Of a stretch of DNA of 64,000 bases, positions 10,507 through 19,493 are shown in pieces. The notes beneath the pieces are model-generated. The model was not told where the DNA came from, searched no databases, and was given only the letters and a program-made list of their open reading frames with translations. The stretch covers positions 62,001 to 126,000 of the forward strand of contig NZ_NIFO01000004.1 of the NCBI RefSeq assembly GCF_002233755.1, given 5' to 3'. A program made the translations under genes and the position numbers. The DNA comes from Acinetobacter piscicola. Lineage in GTDB: Bacteria > Pseudomonadota > Gammaproteobacteria > Pseudomonadales > Moraxellaceae. Each line of letters starts with the position of its first letter. The stretch's first letter is position 1.

Positions 10507-10530
10507 GCCACCAAAAACGGTGGCTTTTTT
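10507..10530 (+). terminator. Terminator after the phytase-like gene
   Basis: GCCACC and GGTGGC form a perfect 6-bp stem with a 6-nt loop, followed by TTTTTT. Confidence 0.85.
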
Positions 10531-10570
10531 ATAACAATTTTCAAATTAAAAAAGAAAAGCAGGATTGAAA

Positions 10571-11443
10571 ATGAATAACAGATTTCTTCTCGTATTGTGC
10601 AGTGGTTTTGTGATTTCAAATACTTGGGCTGCACCACAAGTGACTTCACGTGAATATAAGTTGTTATTACAAGCCGATCAGTTTAGTTATTCCAATGAAT
10701 CATCGAATGTAAATACTTATATGCAACAAGCTAAAAATATTATCGCTCAACAAACAGGTCGTAGCGTTACGGGAAATTTAACATTAGATAAACAACGTCA
10801 AATTCGTTTTTATGATTCTCCAAGTAGCTGTTTACTCAACAATATTGGCTATAGTTTTAGAGAGCGTATTGAAAATGGCATATCTGAAGTGACGCTTAAA
10901 TTTAGAAGTTATGATCATTATCTGGCTGATTTTGCAGATTTAAGCAGTCCAACGTCAGGTGCAAAAACCAAACTTGAAGATGATATTACTCAAACAGCAA
11001 CACAAGGCTTTTTAGTGGGAGCAAGTAAATCGACCACTGTTCCCAATACGCGTACTTTGAATGATTTTTTAGACATTCATACACATTTTCCAAAGTTTAA
11101 AGAAAGTTTTGCAATCAGTGATAATCAGGCTTTAGCACTTGTAGGCGGTTTAACCATTTATGAAAGAAGTTATAGTGGTGTGACCATTGATTTGGGGGAG
11201 TTTGATGCTGAGATGGATATGAGTTTATGGTACACACAAATGCCATATGCGGGTTTGAAACCGGCTGTGGTTGAAGTGTCATTTAAATATCAAGATCCAA
11301 ATGCAAACTATACCTATAAGGTCGTGCAACGTGCTGCGATTAGCTTCTCAGCCTTGAAATCATTGTCGAATTACAACGCACCAAGCTCAACACAAACCAA
11401 GACACAATTTGTTTACCAATATCAGCCAAATTTTTGTTCTTAA
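10571..11443 (+). CDS. Secreted protein of unknown function, CYTH-like pattern
   Basis: The protein has 290 residues and a signal peptide cleaved after about residue 20 (NTWA-APQ). The ATG at 10571 has AGGA upstream; a TTG two codons earlier is less likely. The mature part opens with SREYKLLLQ and later has FRERIENGISEVTLKFRSYD, then a strand pattern rich in Glu, Lys and Arg. This recalls the charged tunnel strands of CYTH/triphosphate tunnel enzymes, but the exact ExExK motif is absent, so this is a fold guess only. It lies downstream of the phytase-like lipoprotein, separated by a terminator. A phosphate-linked role for both is speculative. Confidence 0.6.
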   Translation: MNNRFLLVLCSGFVISNTWAAPQVTSREYKLLLQADQFSYSNESSNVNTYMQQAKNIIAQQTGRSVTGNLTLDKQRQIRFYDSPSSCLLNNIGYSFRERIENGISEVTLKFRSYDHYLADFADLSSPTSGAKTKLEDDITQTATQGFLVGASKSTTVPNTRTLNDFLDIHTHFPKFKESFAISDNQALALVGGLTIYERSYSGVTIDLGEFDAEMDMSLWYTQMPYAGLKPAVVEVSFKYQDPNANYTYKVVQRAAISFSALKSLSNYNAPSSTQTKTQFVYQYQPNFCS

Positions 11444-11624
11444 TGCACTTTAAGATAGGCAAATGATTGAGTTTGTTATGCTTGAAAAATAGTCAAGAGA
11501 TCTTTTGAAAATATCTTGACCAAATTGGGCGAATCTAAACAAAAATAGATAAATTCAGCGTATAATTATTGCCATTTATTTGTTCGCGTTTTGCGAATTT
11601 CTACTCATTATAGAGGAGTCCTAC

Positions 11625-13286
11625 GTGGCCCAATATATTTACACGATGAACCGTGTGTCGAAAATGGTTCCGCCTAAGCGCGAAATCCTAAAAGACATCT
11701 CTTTATCATTCTTTCCAGGTGCAAAAATTGGTGTGCTTGGTTTAAACGGTGCAGGTAAGTCTACCTTGCTTCGTATTATGGCTGGCGTAGATAAAGATTT
11801 CTCAGGTGAAGCTCGTGCGCAACCGGGTATTAAAATCGGTTATCTAGAGCAAGAACCACCATTAGACCCAAATAAAGACGTTCGTGGTAACGTTGAAGAT
11901 GGCTTACGTGAACCATTGGATGCATTGGCACGTTTGGATGAAGTTTTTGCTGAATATGCTGCTGAAGATGCAGACTTTGACGCGCTTGCGAAAGAGCAAG
12001 AAAAACTTGAAGCAATTATCCATTCTTGGGACGCACATAATTTAAGTAACCAAATGGATCAAGCTGCTGCTGCATTGAACCTTCCAGCTTGGGATGCAGA
12101 TGTAAGCTTGCTTTCAGGTGGTGAACGCCGTCGTGTTGCATTGTGCCGTTTATTGTTGTCTAAACCAGACATGTTACTTCTAGACGAACCAACGAACCAT
12201 TTGGACGCCGAATCTGTTACTTGGTTAGAACGTTTCTTGAAAGACTTTGCGGGCACAATTGTTGCGATTACGCATGACCGTTATTTCTTAGATAACGTTG
12301 CTGAATGGATTCTTGAACTTGACCGTGGTATGGGTATTCCGTATCAAGGTAACTATTCTTCTTGGTTAGAACAAAAGAATGCACGTTTAGAGCAGGAAAA
12401 TAAACAAGAAGAATCTTTTGCTAAAGCATTGAAAAAAGAACTTGAATGGGTTCGTTCAAATGCTAAAGGTCAGCAAAAGAAAAACAAAGCGCGTATGGAG
12501 CGTTTTGAAGAACTTAACTCACGTGAGTTCCAACAGCGTAACGAAACCTCTGAAATCTATATTCCACCTGGTCCACGCCTAGGTAATAAGGTTGTAGAAA
12601 TTGAAGGCATCAGCAAATCATTTGACGGTCGTTTACTGTATAAAGATTTGACCTTTACCATACCACCAACTGCGATTGTCGGTATTGTGGGTCCTAACGG
12701 TGCAGGTAAAACGACACTATTCCGTATGATGACTGGCGAGCAACAACCAGACACGGGTACTGTAACCCTAGGTGAGTCAGTTAAAGTGGCTTATGTAGGA
12801 CAGATCCGTGATACTTTGGATAACAACAAAACGGTTTGGGAAGAAGTTTCTGGCGGTTTAGATATCTTAAGAATTGGTGAATACGAAATCGCATCACGTG
12901 CTTATATTGGTCGTTTTAACTTTAAAGGCCAAGATCAGCAAAAACGTGTAGGTGAGTTGTCAGGTGGTGAGCGTAACCGTTTACAACTTGCGAAAATCCT
13001 GCAAATGGGTGCAAACGTCATCTTACTCGATGAGCCATCGAACGACTTGGATATTGAAACATTACGTGCGCTTGAGGATGCAATTCTTGTATTCCCAGGT
13101 ACGGTAATGGTGGTATCGCATGACCGTTGGTTCCTTGACCGTATTGCAACTCATATCTTGTCATTTGAAAATGAACAACCTGAATTCTACGAAGGTAACT
13201 ATGCTGAATACGAAGCATATCGCCAGTCACGTTTAGGTGATGATGTTGTTCAGAAACGCACTAAATACAAAAAAATTGGCGGTTAA
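11625..13286 (+). CDS. ettA: Energy-dependent translational throttle protein EttA (ABC-F ATPase)
   Basis: EttA binds the ribosomal E site and gates entry into elongation according to the ATP/ADP level. Two ABC domains are clear: Walker A GLNGAGKST (about 39-47) with signature LSGGERRRV and Walker B LLLDEPTNHLD, then GPNGAGKTT with LSGGERNRL and ILLDEPSNDLD. Between them is a charged linker of ABC-F type, with KQQ-like RSNAKGQQKKNKARM. There are no membrane segments. The chosen start is GTG at 11625 after GAGGAG, giving 553 residues, close to the E. coli protein; an in-frame extension to 11580 has no such support. It is a single gene with its own terminator. Confidence 0.95.
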   Translation: MAQYIYTMNRVSKMVPPKREILKDISLSFFPGAKIGVLGLNGAGKSTLLRIMAGVDKDFSGEARAQPGIKIGYLEQEPPLDPNKDVRGNVEDGLREPLDALARLDEVFAEYAAEDADFDALAKEQEKLEAIIHSWDAHNLSNQMDQAAAALNLPAWDADVSLLSGGERRRVALCRLLLSKPDMLLLDEPTNHLDAESVTWLERFLKDFAGTIVAITHDRYFLDNVAEWILELDRGMGIPYQGNYSSWLEQKNARLEQENKQEESFAKALKKELEWVRSNAKGQQKKNKARMERFEELNSREFQQRNETSEIYIPPGPRLGNKVVEIEGISKSFDGRLLYKDLTFTIPPTAIVGIVGPNGAGKTTLFRMMTGEQQPDTGTVTLGESVKVAYVGQIRDTLDNNKTVWEEVSGGLDILRIGEYEIASRAYIGRFNFKGQDQQKRVGELSGGERNRLQLAKILQMGANVILLDEPSNDLDIETLRALEDAILVFPGTVMVVSHDRWFLDRIATHILSFENEQPEFYEGNYAEYEAYRQSRLGDDVVQKRTKYKKIGG

Positions 13287-13302
13287 TTGCTGATTTAAAA
13301 CA

Positions 13303-13329
13303 AAAAACCAGCTTTCGAGCTGGTTTTTT
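13303..13329. terminator. Bidirectional terminator between ettA and the Sel1 gene
   Basis: AACCAGCT-TTCG-AGCTGGTT is a perfect stem with a stable UUCG tetraloop, T-run on the right and A-run on the left; it serves both convergent genes. Confidence 0.9.
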
Positions 13330-13729
13330 ATTGTCTAAAGAATGGTAAAGCATTGAGTTGGTTTTGAGCCTCAACATGTCCTTGGTTTGCTGCTAAAACT
13401 AGCCATTTTTGAGCTTTTAAGGTGTTGCTGTCTAAACCTAGCTGTCCATGTAAATACAGCATTCCCAATTTATACTGCGCTCGACTATAACCTTTCAAGG
13501 CTGCATGTAAAAGAAACCAAATGGCATTCCGTTGGTAATGATGTAGTTGATGATTAAATGCATTTTCAACACCAACACGATATCTCTGATTGGCTGCCAG
13601 ATGCTCATAAGCTGTTGCCCGATGATAGGTATTTTGAGCTTCTGAAACCATAAAGGCGTGATTATTCACATAATGTTGTAAAGGCATTATTGATTTCCAT
13701 ATCATCCGAATTATTTTTATTAAATTCAT
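13328..13729 (-). CDS. Small Sel1-repeat protein
   Basis: The protein has 133 residues. Its C-terminal half holds one full and one partial Sel1-like repeat (AALKGYSRAQYKLGMLYLHG and AANQGHVEAQNQLNAL), helix pairs that usually mediate protein contacts. There is no clear signal peptide; the first 16 residues are hydrophobic and basic and could be a weak membrane anchor. The start at 13729 has AGAGGAAA directly upstream. A paralogue with the same repeat arrangement (LYLHGQLGLD versus SYLNGQLGLD) lies at 38396-38761. The function of these small Sel1 proteins is unknown. Confidence 0.8.
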   Translation of the reverse strand: MNLIKIIRMIWKSIMPLQHYVNNHAFMVSEAQNTYHRATAYEHLAANQRYRVGVENAFNHQLHHYQRNAIWFLLHAALKGYSRAQYKLGMLYLHGQLGLDSNTLKAQKWLVLAANQGHVEAQNQLNALPFFRQ

Positions 13730-14084
13730 TTTCCTCTACTCACTCTATTTGGAATAAAGCTTTCATTTCCAAGATTAAAATAAATAAATAGAATAAGAAA
13801 TAGTCTGATTCTGATATTGATAAAAATAGTCTACTTAAAGTGTGATATTTATCATTCATTATAAATTTAGTGATAATTTATTTGCATAAAAATAATAATT
13901 TTGTAATTTTAAGAAATTAAAAGGTGAAACATTTTCATTAAATTGACATTTTATTTTAAGAAATATTCAACATTGCGGCAAAGTTGTTTTTTAAATATTT
14001 GAATAGAAGAATGTATCAACAGCAAAATTTGCTAAGCATATTGACGCGTTGTTGAAACGCACTAAGTTATATTTCAGACCAATA
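13730..14084. other. Very AT-rich gap upstream of the Sel1 gene
   Basis: About 355 bp that are mostly A and T. It presumably holds the promoter of the Sel1 gene on the minus strand. I see no small ORF with a ribosome site, no repeat shared with the rest of the window, and no clear operator. Confidence 0.4.
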
Positions 14085-14112
14085 AAAAAGAGTGTTGTTT
14101 TAACACTCTTTT
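14085..14112 (-). terminator. Terminator after hisF
   Basis: AAAAGAGTGTT and AACACTCTTTT form a stem around a short loop; on the minus strand the 3' side runs into TTTTTTATT. Confidence 0.8.
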
Positions 14113-14136
14113 AACCGATCAAAATTTATTTGCCAA

Positions 14137-14895
14137 TCAAAGACGCATTTCAATGCCTTGGTCTGCTAAATATTGTTTTGCTTCTGGAATGGTATATTGT
14201 CCAAAGTGGAAAATAGAGGCTGCAAGTACAGCATCTGCGCCACCTTTTAAAATACCATCGGCTAAATGTTGTAAATTACCCACACCACCAGAGGCAATCG
14301 TTGGAATGGTGACACGATCATTGATTTGGCGCATTAATTCGATGTCATAGCCTGCTTTTGTACCATCAGCATCCATTGAAGTAATCAACAGTTCACCTGC
14401 GCCGAAGTCTGCCATTTTGACAGCCCAATCAATCGCATCGATCCCTGTCGGTTTACGACCGCCGTGGGTGAAAATTTCCCACTTATTATCGGCTGTTTTT
14501 TTCGCATCAATGGCAACCACGATACATTGTGCGCCAAAGCGTTGTGAAGCCTCTTGTACAAACTCAGGATTAAACACCGCAGCAGAGTTAATGCTGACTT
14601 TATCTGCACCTGCATTTAACAGTAGGCGAATATCTTCAACTTTACGAACCCCGCCACCAACAGTCAAAGGAACGAATACGCTTTCAGCCATATGTTCTAC
14701 AGTGCGATAGGTTGTATCTCGCTCACCTGAGGTTGCAGTGATGTCTAAAAAAGTAATTTCATCAGCACCTTGTTCATTATAACGGCGTGCAACTTCTACG
14801 GGGTCGCCTGCATCACGAATATCAAGGAACTGAACACCTTTGACTACACGCCCATTATCTACGTCTAGGCAAGGAATAATACGTTTAGCAAGCAT
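14137..14895 (-). CDS. hisF: Imidazole glycerol phosphate synthase cyclase subunit HisF
   Basis: HisF with HisH converts PRFAR to imidazole glycerol phosphate and AICAR in histidine synthesis. The 252-residue (beta/alpha)8 barrel is complete: [18 protein letters not shown] with the catalytic Asp, [36 protein letters not shown] with the second catalytic Asp, and TIASGGVGN. The start is ATG at 14895 with GGAAAAA upstream; a TTG four codons earlier is unlikely. It is separated from its partner hisH by about 6 kb and many unrelated genes, though both lie on the minus strand. Confidence 0.97.
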   Translation of the reverse strand: MLAKRIIPCLDVDNGRVVKGVQFLDIRDAGDPVEVARRYNEQGADEITFLDITATSGERDTTYRTVEHMAESVFVPLTVGGGVRKVEDIRLLLNAGADKVSINSAAVFNPEFVQEASQRFGAQCIVVAIDAKKTADNKWEIFTHGGRKPTGIDAIDWAVKMADFGAGELLITSMDADGTKAGYDIELMRQINDRVTIPTIASGGVGNLQHLADGILKGGADAVLAASIFHFGQYTIPEAKQYLADQGIEMRL

Positions 14896-15008
14896 AATTT
14901 TTTCCAAAAATAACAGCCGATTATGAAACTGAGCGATGTTGGTGCTACACCTCGCGAGTCAGAGAGGGTATTCTATCAAACTTATGTAAGTTTTTTCGCA
15001 GGTTTTAT

Positions 15009-15959
15009 ATGTCGGTTTATACCACTTTGAGTTTAAAGGAAGTTCAAGCCTTTGCAGCACCGTATGGATTAGAGGTTATTGAGCTGAATCCAATTCAAGG
15101 AGGTATTCAAAATACCAATTATTTTATTGTCTGTGCAGATGGGTCACAGTTTGTTTTAACATTGTTTGAAAATATGGACACGCAAGCAGCAGCGGAATTG
15201 ATTCCAGTTTTAGAATATTTAGGACAACAAGGTTTAGCTGTTCCAGTACCGTTAAAGCATAGTGGTCAATCTATTCATACGTTGAAAGATAAACCTGCAC
15301 AAATTGCGCCACGTATGTTAGGGCAGCATCCAATGCCTTCAACACTGGAGCAAGTTGAACAAATCGCAATTGCTCAGGCTCAAATGCATGTGGCTTTGCA
15401 AGATTTTCCATTACAACGTAAAACAGCACGTGATCATGCCTATTGGTACAATGTAGCGAAACAAATTAAACCGACTTTAAATGTTGCGGATACCGCATTG
15501 CTTAATAATCTTTTAGGTTTATATGAAGTATTGACAGCAATGTATCCAAATCGTCCCAAAGGTTTTATTCATTCGGACTTATTTCGTGACAATACGTTAT
15601 TTGAAGGCAATACGCTTAAAGGTATTCTTGATTTTTATGAAATGAATCGAGATGAATTACTCTTTGATATTGCGATTACTTTAAATGACTTCTGTACCGA
15701 ATATCCTGAAGTGACTTTGAATGAAGCTAAAGCAACGGCTTTTTTAAATGCATATTCATCTGTTCGTCCTTTAACTGAAGATGAAAAGTCTTGTTTGGAA
15801 TTGTATTTGGCGATGGCAGCAGGGCGTTTTTGGATGATGCGTTTGCAAGTGGCACAAATGAATCAAGCAGAAGGACGTACAGGGGATGATATTTTGCAGA
15901 AAAATCCTTTAGAAATGCGTAATATGCTGGTAGAAAGATTAAAGTTTGTAACGGCTTAA
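15009..15959 (+). CDS. thrB: Homoserine kinase, ThrB of the aminoglycoside-phosphotransferase fold
   Basis: The enzyme phosphorylates homoserine on the path to threonine. At 316 residues it belongs to the protein-kinase-like homoserine kinases found in Pseudomonas and Acinetobacter, not the GHMP-type ThrB of E. coli. Visible features are the N-terminal NPIQGGIQNTNYFI loop, the catalytic HSDLFRDNTLF (Brenner-type motif, about residues 194-204) and the metal-binding LDFYEMNRDELLFD. It is divergent from hisF and is followed by a large inverted repeat. Confidence 0.92.
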   Translation: MSVYTTLSLKEVQAFAAPYGLEVIELNPIQGGIQNTNYFIVCADGSQFVLTLFENMDTQAAAELIPVLEYLGQQGLAVPVPLKHSGQSIHTLKDKPAQIAPRMLGQHPMPSTLEQVEQIAIAQAQMHVALQDFPLQRKTARDHAYWYNVAKQIKPTLNVADTALLNNLLGLYEVLTAMYPNRPKGFIHSDLFRDNTLFEGNTLKGILDFYEMNRDELLFDIAITLNDFCTEYPEVTLNEAKATAFLNAYSSVRPLTEDEKSCLELYLAMAAGRFWMMRLQVAQMNQAEGRTGDDILQKNPLEMRNMLVERLKFVTA

Positions 15960-15970
15960 TAAATGTCAGG

Positions 15971-16030
15971 CTTCTTTTATTCAAATTATGTTGTGCTATG
16001 CAGAAATCATTGAAGCATGAATAAAAGAAG
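15971..16030 (+). other. Large inverted repeat between thrB and the cold-shock gene
   Basis: CTTCTTTTATTCA (15971-15983) and TGAATAAAAGAAG (16018-16030) are perfect 13-bp arms around a 34-nt loop. It sits 11 bp after thrB and 23 bp before the next start codon. It could act as a terminator with a weak U-run, or as a leader structure of the cold-shock-domain gene. Confidence 0.5.
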
Positions 16031-16053
16031 TCAAAATGATTTGGGATAAATAA

Positions 16054-16680
16054 ATGCGTGATCAAGGTCGTTTGGTTGAGTGGTTTGATGATAAAGGCTA
16101 TGGCTTTATCCAGCCCAATGATGAAGCTAAAGATCGTGTATTTTTACACATCAAAGACTTTGCACAGAAAGGACCACGTCCACTTGTCGGTTGCGCACTG
16201 GAATATGTTGTGCAACTGGATGGACAAGGATGCTTTAAAGCCAAGCAAGTGACTTATTTAAAAGCCAATCAAGCCAAGAAATTATCAAAAGTATCGAACA
16301 GTCTAGACACTCAATCATCATCAAAATTACAGCCGATGCAAATTCTGTGTGTGATTTATATTATCGCTTTGGTTATTTTGACTGCTACAGGTTTATTAGA
16401 TAGTCTGGCGCTACTTTTTATTAGCATTATCAATGTGATGACGTATTGGTTTTATTCTCAAGATAAAGAAGCAGCCCAATTGGATCAACGTCGTGTCCCT
16501 GAAAATACTTTGCATATACTTGCCTTTTTAGGCGGTTGGCCAGCAGCTTGGTTAGCTCAACAACGTTTACGACATAAAACACAAAAACAACCTTTTAGAA
16601 AGGTATATTTCTGTACTATATTCTTCAATATTTTATTGATTTTATGGTTAATTTCTCCTTTAAATGTATTTAGAACTTAA
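16054..16680 (+). CDS. Cold-shock domain / DUF1294 membrane fusion protein
   Basis: The protein has 208 residues in two parts. Residues 1-70 are a cold-shock domain: RLVEWFDDKGYGFIQPND with RNP1-like KGYGFI, and RVFLHIKDF with RNP2-like VFLHI, an OB fold that binds single-stranded nucleic acid. After a Ser/Lys linker come about four membrane segments of DUF1294, with the typical DKEAAQLDQRRVPENTLH and LGGWPAAWLAQQ. This fusion is widespread in gammaproteobacteria, but its role is unknown. The domain order suggests a membrane-tethered RNA-binding module facing the cytoplasm. Confidence 0.85.
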   Translation: MRDQGRLVEWFDDKGYGFIQPNDEAKDRVFLHIKDFAQKGPRPLVGCALEYVVQLDGQGCFKAKQVTYLKANQAKKLSKVSNSLDTQSSSKLQPMQILCVIYIIALVILTATGLLDSLALLFISIINVMTYWFYSQDKEAAQLDQRRVPENTLHILAFLGGWPAAWLAQQRLRHKTQKQPFRKVYFCTIFFNILLILWLISPLNVFRT

Positions 16681-16711
16681 AGGCAAATAACATATTACTT
16701 GAGGAATGATA

Positions 16712-17104
16712 ATGAATAATTATGTAGATCCAAACAACAGTAAGTCACTGACTTTAATTTTATATATTCTTTATATTGTTGCGATTTTTTCGGGTGGAAT
16801 ATTCGCCATCGTGGCTTTAGTGATCAATTATGTAAAATTAGATTCGGTACGAGGTACTGTTTTTGAAAGTCATTTTAGATGGCAAATACGCACTTTTTGG
16901 TGGTATTTAATTTGGACATTACTGGCATTTATACCGTTCCTTTTCTTATTTTTGACGATGGATAATGCCAATGCGTTTGCAGGTGTTGCGGTGAGCGCTA
17001 CGATATTCTGTGTTGCGGTATTATTTGTTTCTTGGGTATGGATTGTTTATCGTGCCATTCGAGGCATTATTGCTTTGAATGATAATCAGCCTGTGCCGCT
17101 ATAG
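16712..17104 (+). CDS. Small membrane protein, DUF4870-like
   Basis: The protein has 130 residues and three hydrophobic segments (about 15-37, 62-82 and 90-115), with the conserved-looking ESHFRWQIRTFWW between the first two. This matches the layout of DUF4870-type small membrane proteins common near cold-shock or stress genes. The chosen start at 16712 has GAGGA at a 6-base spacing; the ATG at 16706 lies too close to it. It is 31 bp after the cold-shock fusion gene, so the two may be co-transcribed. Function unknown. Confidence 0.7.
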   Translation: MNNYVDPNNSKSLTLILYILYIVAIFSGGIFAIVALVINYVKLDSVRGTVFESHFRWQIRTFWWYLIWTLLAFIPFLFLFLTMDNANAFAGVAVSATIFCVAVLFVSWVWIVYRAIRGIIALNDNQPVPL

Positions 17105-17218
17105 TCTGCTATTTTTTTTACTAAAATCAGCGATTTTCATAGTTGTTCTTAAAGTGTCATGTAAATGAGATGATCTTGTGTTTGAATAGAAAATAAAGGT
17201 TCATAAAAGGAGATCAAC

Positions 17219-17512
17219 ATGGTGATTGAACAGGCTTTATTTCATATCATTGATGGTCAGCAGATGGCTTTTGAAAAGAAATTTTATGAATTATCCGATA
17301 TTTTTAGAAATGCGCAGGGTTGTGAAAAGTTTAAACTGATTCGTGGAATCGAAAATCCACAAAATTATGTTTTACAAATTTACTGGACTGATTTGGCAAC
17401 ACATACTGAAGTTTTTATGAAAACAGATGAGTTTAGACATTGGTTTATTGCCATGAAACCATTTTTAGCCCGTAAGATTGAAATGCAGCATTACGAAAGT
17501 ACATTGGTTTAA
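17219..17512 (+). CDS. Antibiotic biosynthesis monooxygenase (ABM) domain protein
   Basis: The protein is 97 residues long with the ferredoxin-like ABM pattern: an opening strand (IEQALFHIIDG), a helix with FEKKFYELSDIFRNAQGCEKFKLIRGI, then YVLQIYWTDLATHTEVF and a closing FRHWFIAMKPFLA. Such proteins form dimeric barrels and act as small oxygenases, quinol monooxygenases or haem-degrading enzymes; which applies here cannot be told. AGGAG stands five bases before the ATG. Repeat copy B begins about 45 bp downstream. Confidence 0.75.
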   Translation: MVIEQALFHIIDGQQMAFEKKFYELSDIFRNAQGCEKFKLIRGIENPQNYVLQIYWTDLATHTEVFMKTDEFRHWFIAMKPFLARKIEMQHYESTLV

Positions 17513-17556
17513 TAGATCAATGTATTTCAATTCATCATCAAGACATGATTAAGTTA

Positions 17557-17842
17557 ACGTCAGTTCGGGGTAAACTTTGATGTAAGTCGTTGAAAAGATT
17601 GATCAGGTGCAGCGGAGTCTTACCGTTTAAAGTCAGATGTAAGGATTAACCTTCGGTTCGACCTACTTTTCTTTCGGGAAAAGTAGGCAAAACCATTTGT
17701 CAGTCGCCAACTCGACAGATATTAGCAAGTAGCTAATATCTTGCAAAAACAGTATATTACAGACGTAGTCCTGCCTCGAACAATGCGACTGACGTTTCCG
17801 CGTATCATATAGTTGGGCATATATCTTATCCCGAGCTCAGAT
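17557..17842. repeat. MITE-like intergenic repeat, copy B
   Basis: This copy aligns end to end with 4988-5273 in the same orientation, with no indels and about 93% identity. It is flanked by the 10-bp direct repeat GATTAAGTTA (17547-17556 and 17840-17849), different from the flank of copy A, which supports independent insertion rather than segmental duplication. The internal 10-bp hairpin (CCTACTTTTC with GAAAAGTAGG) and the terminal inverted repeats are preserved. It lies between convergent genes, the ABM protein and hisA. Confidence 0.8.
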
Positions 17843-17878
17843 TAAGTTAGTACAATTGAGCATAAGCCGCTAGAAACT

Positions 17879-17906
17879 AAAAAGAGAACATTACGTTCTC
17901 TTTTTT
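17879..17906 (-). terminator. Terminator after hisA
   Basis: AAAAAGAGAAC and GTTCTCTTTTT form an 11-bp stem with a 5-nt loop; A/T runs on both sides let it act in both directions, here for hisA. Confidence 0.85.
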
Positions 17907-17926
17907 ATAAACAGACAAGTTCAGGA

Positions 17927-18658
17927 TTAAAAACTTTGCTCATCCAATAACAATTGCGCTTCACGAAGGTTTAAAGTCCCTTCATAAATGGCACGACCTG
18001 TAATCGCACCTAAAATACCGTGTTGACCTTTCAGATTGCGAACGTCATCAAGATTGGTTACGCCACCAGAAGCAATCACAGGTAATCCTGAATATTGAGC
18101 AAGTTGAACAGTTTGTTCAACATTTACACCTTGCATCATGCCATCACGTGCAATATCGGTATATACGATACTTGAAACGCCAGCATCAGCAAAACGTTTT
18201 GCCAAATCCGTTGCTTTTACATCCGTTACATTCGCCCAACCGTCAGTTGCAACGAAGCCATTGATTGCATCGATACCAACAATGATATGTCCTGCAAATT
18301 TTTTACATGCTTCTTCAACAAATTCAGGCTCTTTAACTGCTTTTGTACCAATGATGACAAAAGAAACGCCCGCTTCAAGATAATGCTCAATGGTTTCCAA
18401 AGAACGAATACCACCACCAATTTGAATTGGAAGTTCAGGCTGAGCCTTAGCAATCGCTTCAACCACAGGTTTATGGATCGGCGTACCTGCGAAAGCACCA
18501 TTTAAATCAACTAAATGCAAACGACGAGCGCCTTCATTTACCCAATGTTGTGCAGTTGCCACTGGATCATCAGAAAATACGGTATCGTCTTCCATACGAC
18601 CTTGTTTTAAACGGACACATTTGCCATCTTTCAGGTCAATTGCAGGGATGATCAGCAT
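17927..18658 (-). CDS. hisA: Phosphoribosylformimino-AICAR ribotide isomerase HisA
   Basis: HisA opens the ribose ring of ProFAR to give PRFAR, the substrate of HisF-HisH. The 243-residue barrel has the catalytic Asp in [15 protein letters not shown] (residue 8), the phosphate site [11 protein letters not shown], the second catalytic Asp in [15 protein letters not shown], and LPVIASGGV. The start at 18658 has AAGGAGCG upstream. Repeat copy B and a run of plus-strand genes separate it from hisF. Confidence 0.97.
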   Translation of the reverse strand: MLIIPAIDLKDGKCVRLKQGRMEDDTVFSDDPVATAQHWVNEGARRLHLVDLNGAFAGTPIHKPVVEAIAKAQPELPIQIGGGIRSLETIEHYLEAGVSFVIIGTKAVKEPEFVEEACKKFAGHIIVGIDAINGFVATDGWANVTDVKATDLAKRFADAGVSSIVYTDIARDGMMQGVNVEQTVQLAQYSGLPVIASGGVTNLDDVRNLKGQHGILGAITGRAIYEGTLNLREAQLLLDEQSF

Positions 18659-18746
18659 GCTTTCGCTCCTTGCCTAATCTCATGAGAATTCATTGTGGCT
18701 CATCTTAGCAAAGTATTGATCAATTTCTAAGTGTCAGTTGGAGCTT

Positions 18747-19397
18747 TTATTGAGGTGAATTTTCAATACCAGTCAAGTATTTGGACTGGTATTCAGGAAG
18801 TAGATCTAAACGGAGCAATTCTTTAAAAATTAAAACAGGTGCATAAGCATCGGCCGTGGCATATTCAATTTGTTGTTGAGTCAAATTTCTACGTGCCCAG
18901 TTGGATGTGCTTATGGATTTACTTTTAGGAAAATTAATTCTAAATAACAAAGCCATGGCATTTTTAATACCAATTGGATTATTGAGTCCAAAACTCGAAA
19001 AACTTTTCGATAGCTCAATGATATTATTCAGTTCAATGCCTTTTTTTCGAAATAAATGTGCATCATTCTTGAGTCCAAAACCAACTTTGATTTGGTTTTT
19101 ATTTTCAAATATAGGTTTTAAAAAATCTAGAATTTCTGCTGATACTTGAAATAAATAGGCTTTTTCAGATGTTGCGAGCTGAATGAGATGTGGGCCTGTT
19201 TGAACCTCACCTTTGGTAAATGTGGGTTTAGATTCAGTATCAAAACCTAAAATACTCGCCGTTTTTAAAGCATGTTCAATATTCTTACATTGTTGGAGTG
19301 AATTGATCACCACAACATTTTCCAAAGAAAGGTTTTGAAACCGAGGAAAGGTCTGAATTTGCTCTTTACTTGGAATGGGTTGAACAGGATTATCCAC
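18747..19397 (-). CDS. 3'-5' exonuclease domain protein (DEDDy type)
   Basis: The 216-residue protein contains the RNase D/WRN-type exonuclease core: motif I GFDTESKPTF with the DxE metal ligands, motif II GFGLKNDAHLFRKKG, and motif III YATADAYAPVLIF with Tyr and Asp four residues apart. There is no HRDC or helicase domain, so this is a stand-alone nuclease that removes nucleotides from RNA or DNA 3' ends; the substrate is unknown. The start is GTG at 19397. It lies upstream of hisA on the same strand with an 88-bp gap. Confidence 0.85.
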   Translation of the reverse strand: MDNPVQPIPSKEQIQTFPRFQNLSLENVVVINSLQQCKNIEHALKTASILGFDTESKPTFTKGEVQTGPHLIQLATSEKAYLFQVSAEILDFLKPIFENKNQIKVGFGLKNDAHLFRKKGIELNNIIELSKSFSSFGLNNPIGIKNAMALLFRINFPKSKSISTSNWARRNLTQQQIEYATADAYAPVLIFKELLRLDLLPEYQSKYLTGIENSPQ

Positions 19398-19493
19398 GAT
19401 CTTTCAGCATTCAAAAAATTAATTGTATTGTTATAACAAACTTGAGTTAAAAAGGTGATATTTTTGTGAGACGTAAATGATGGAAGCAAAATA

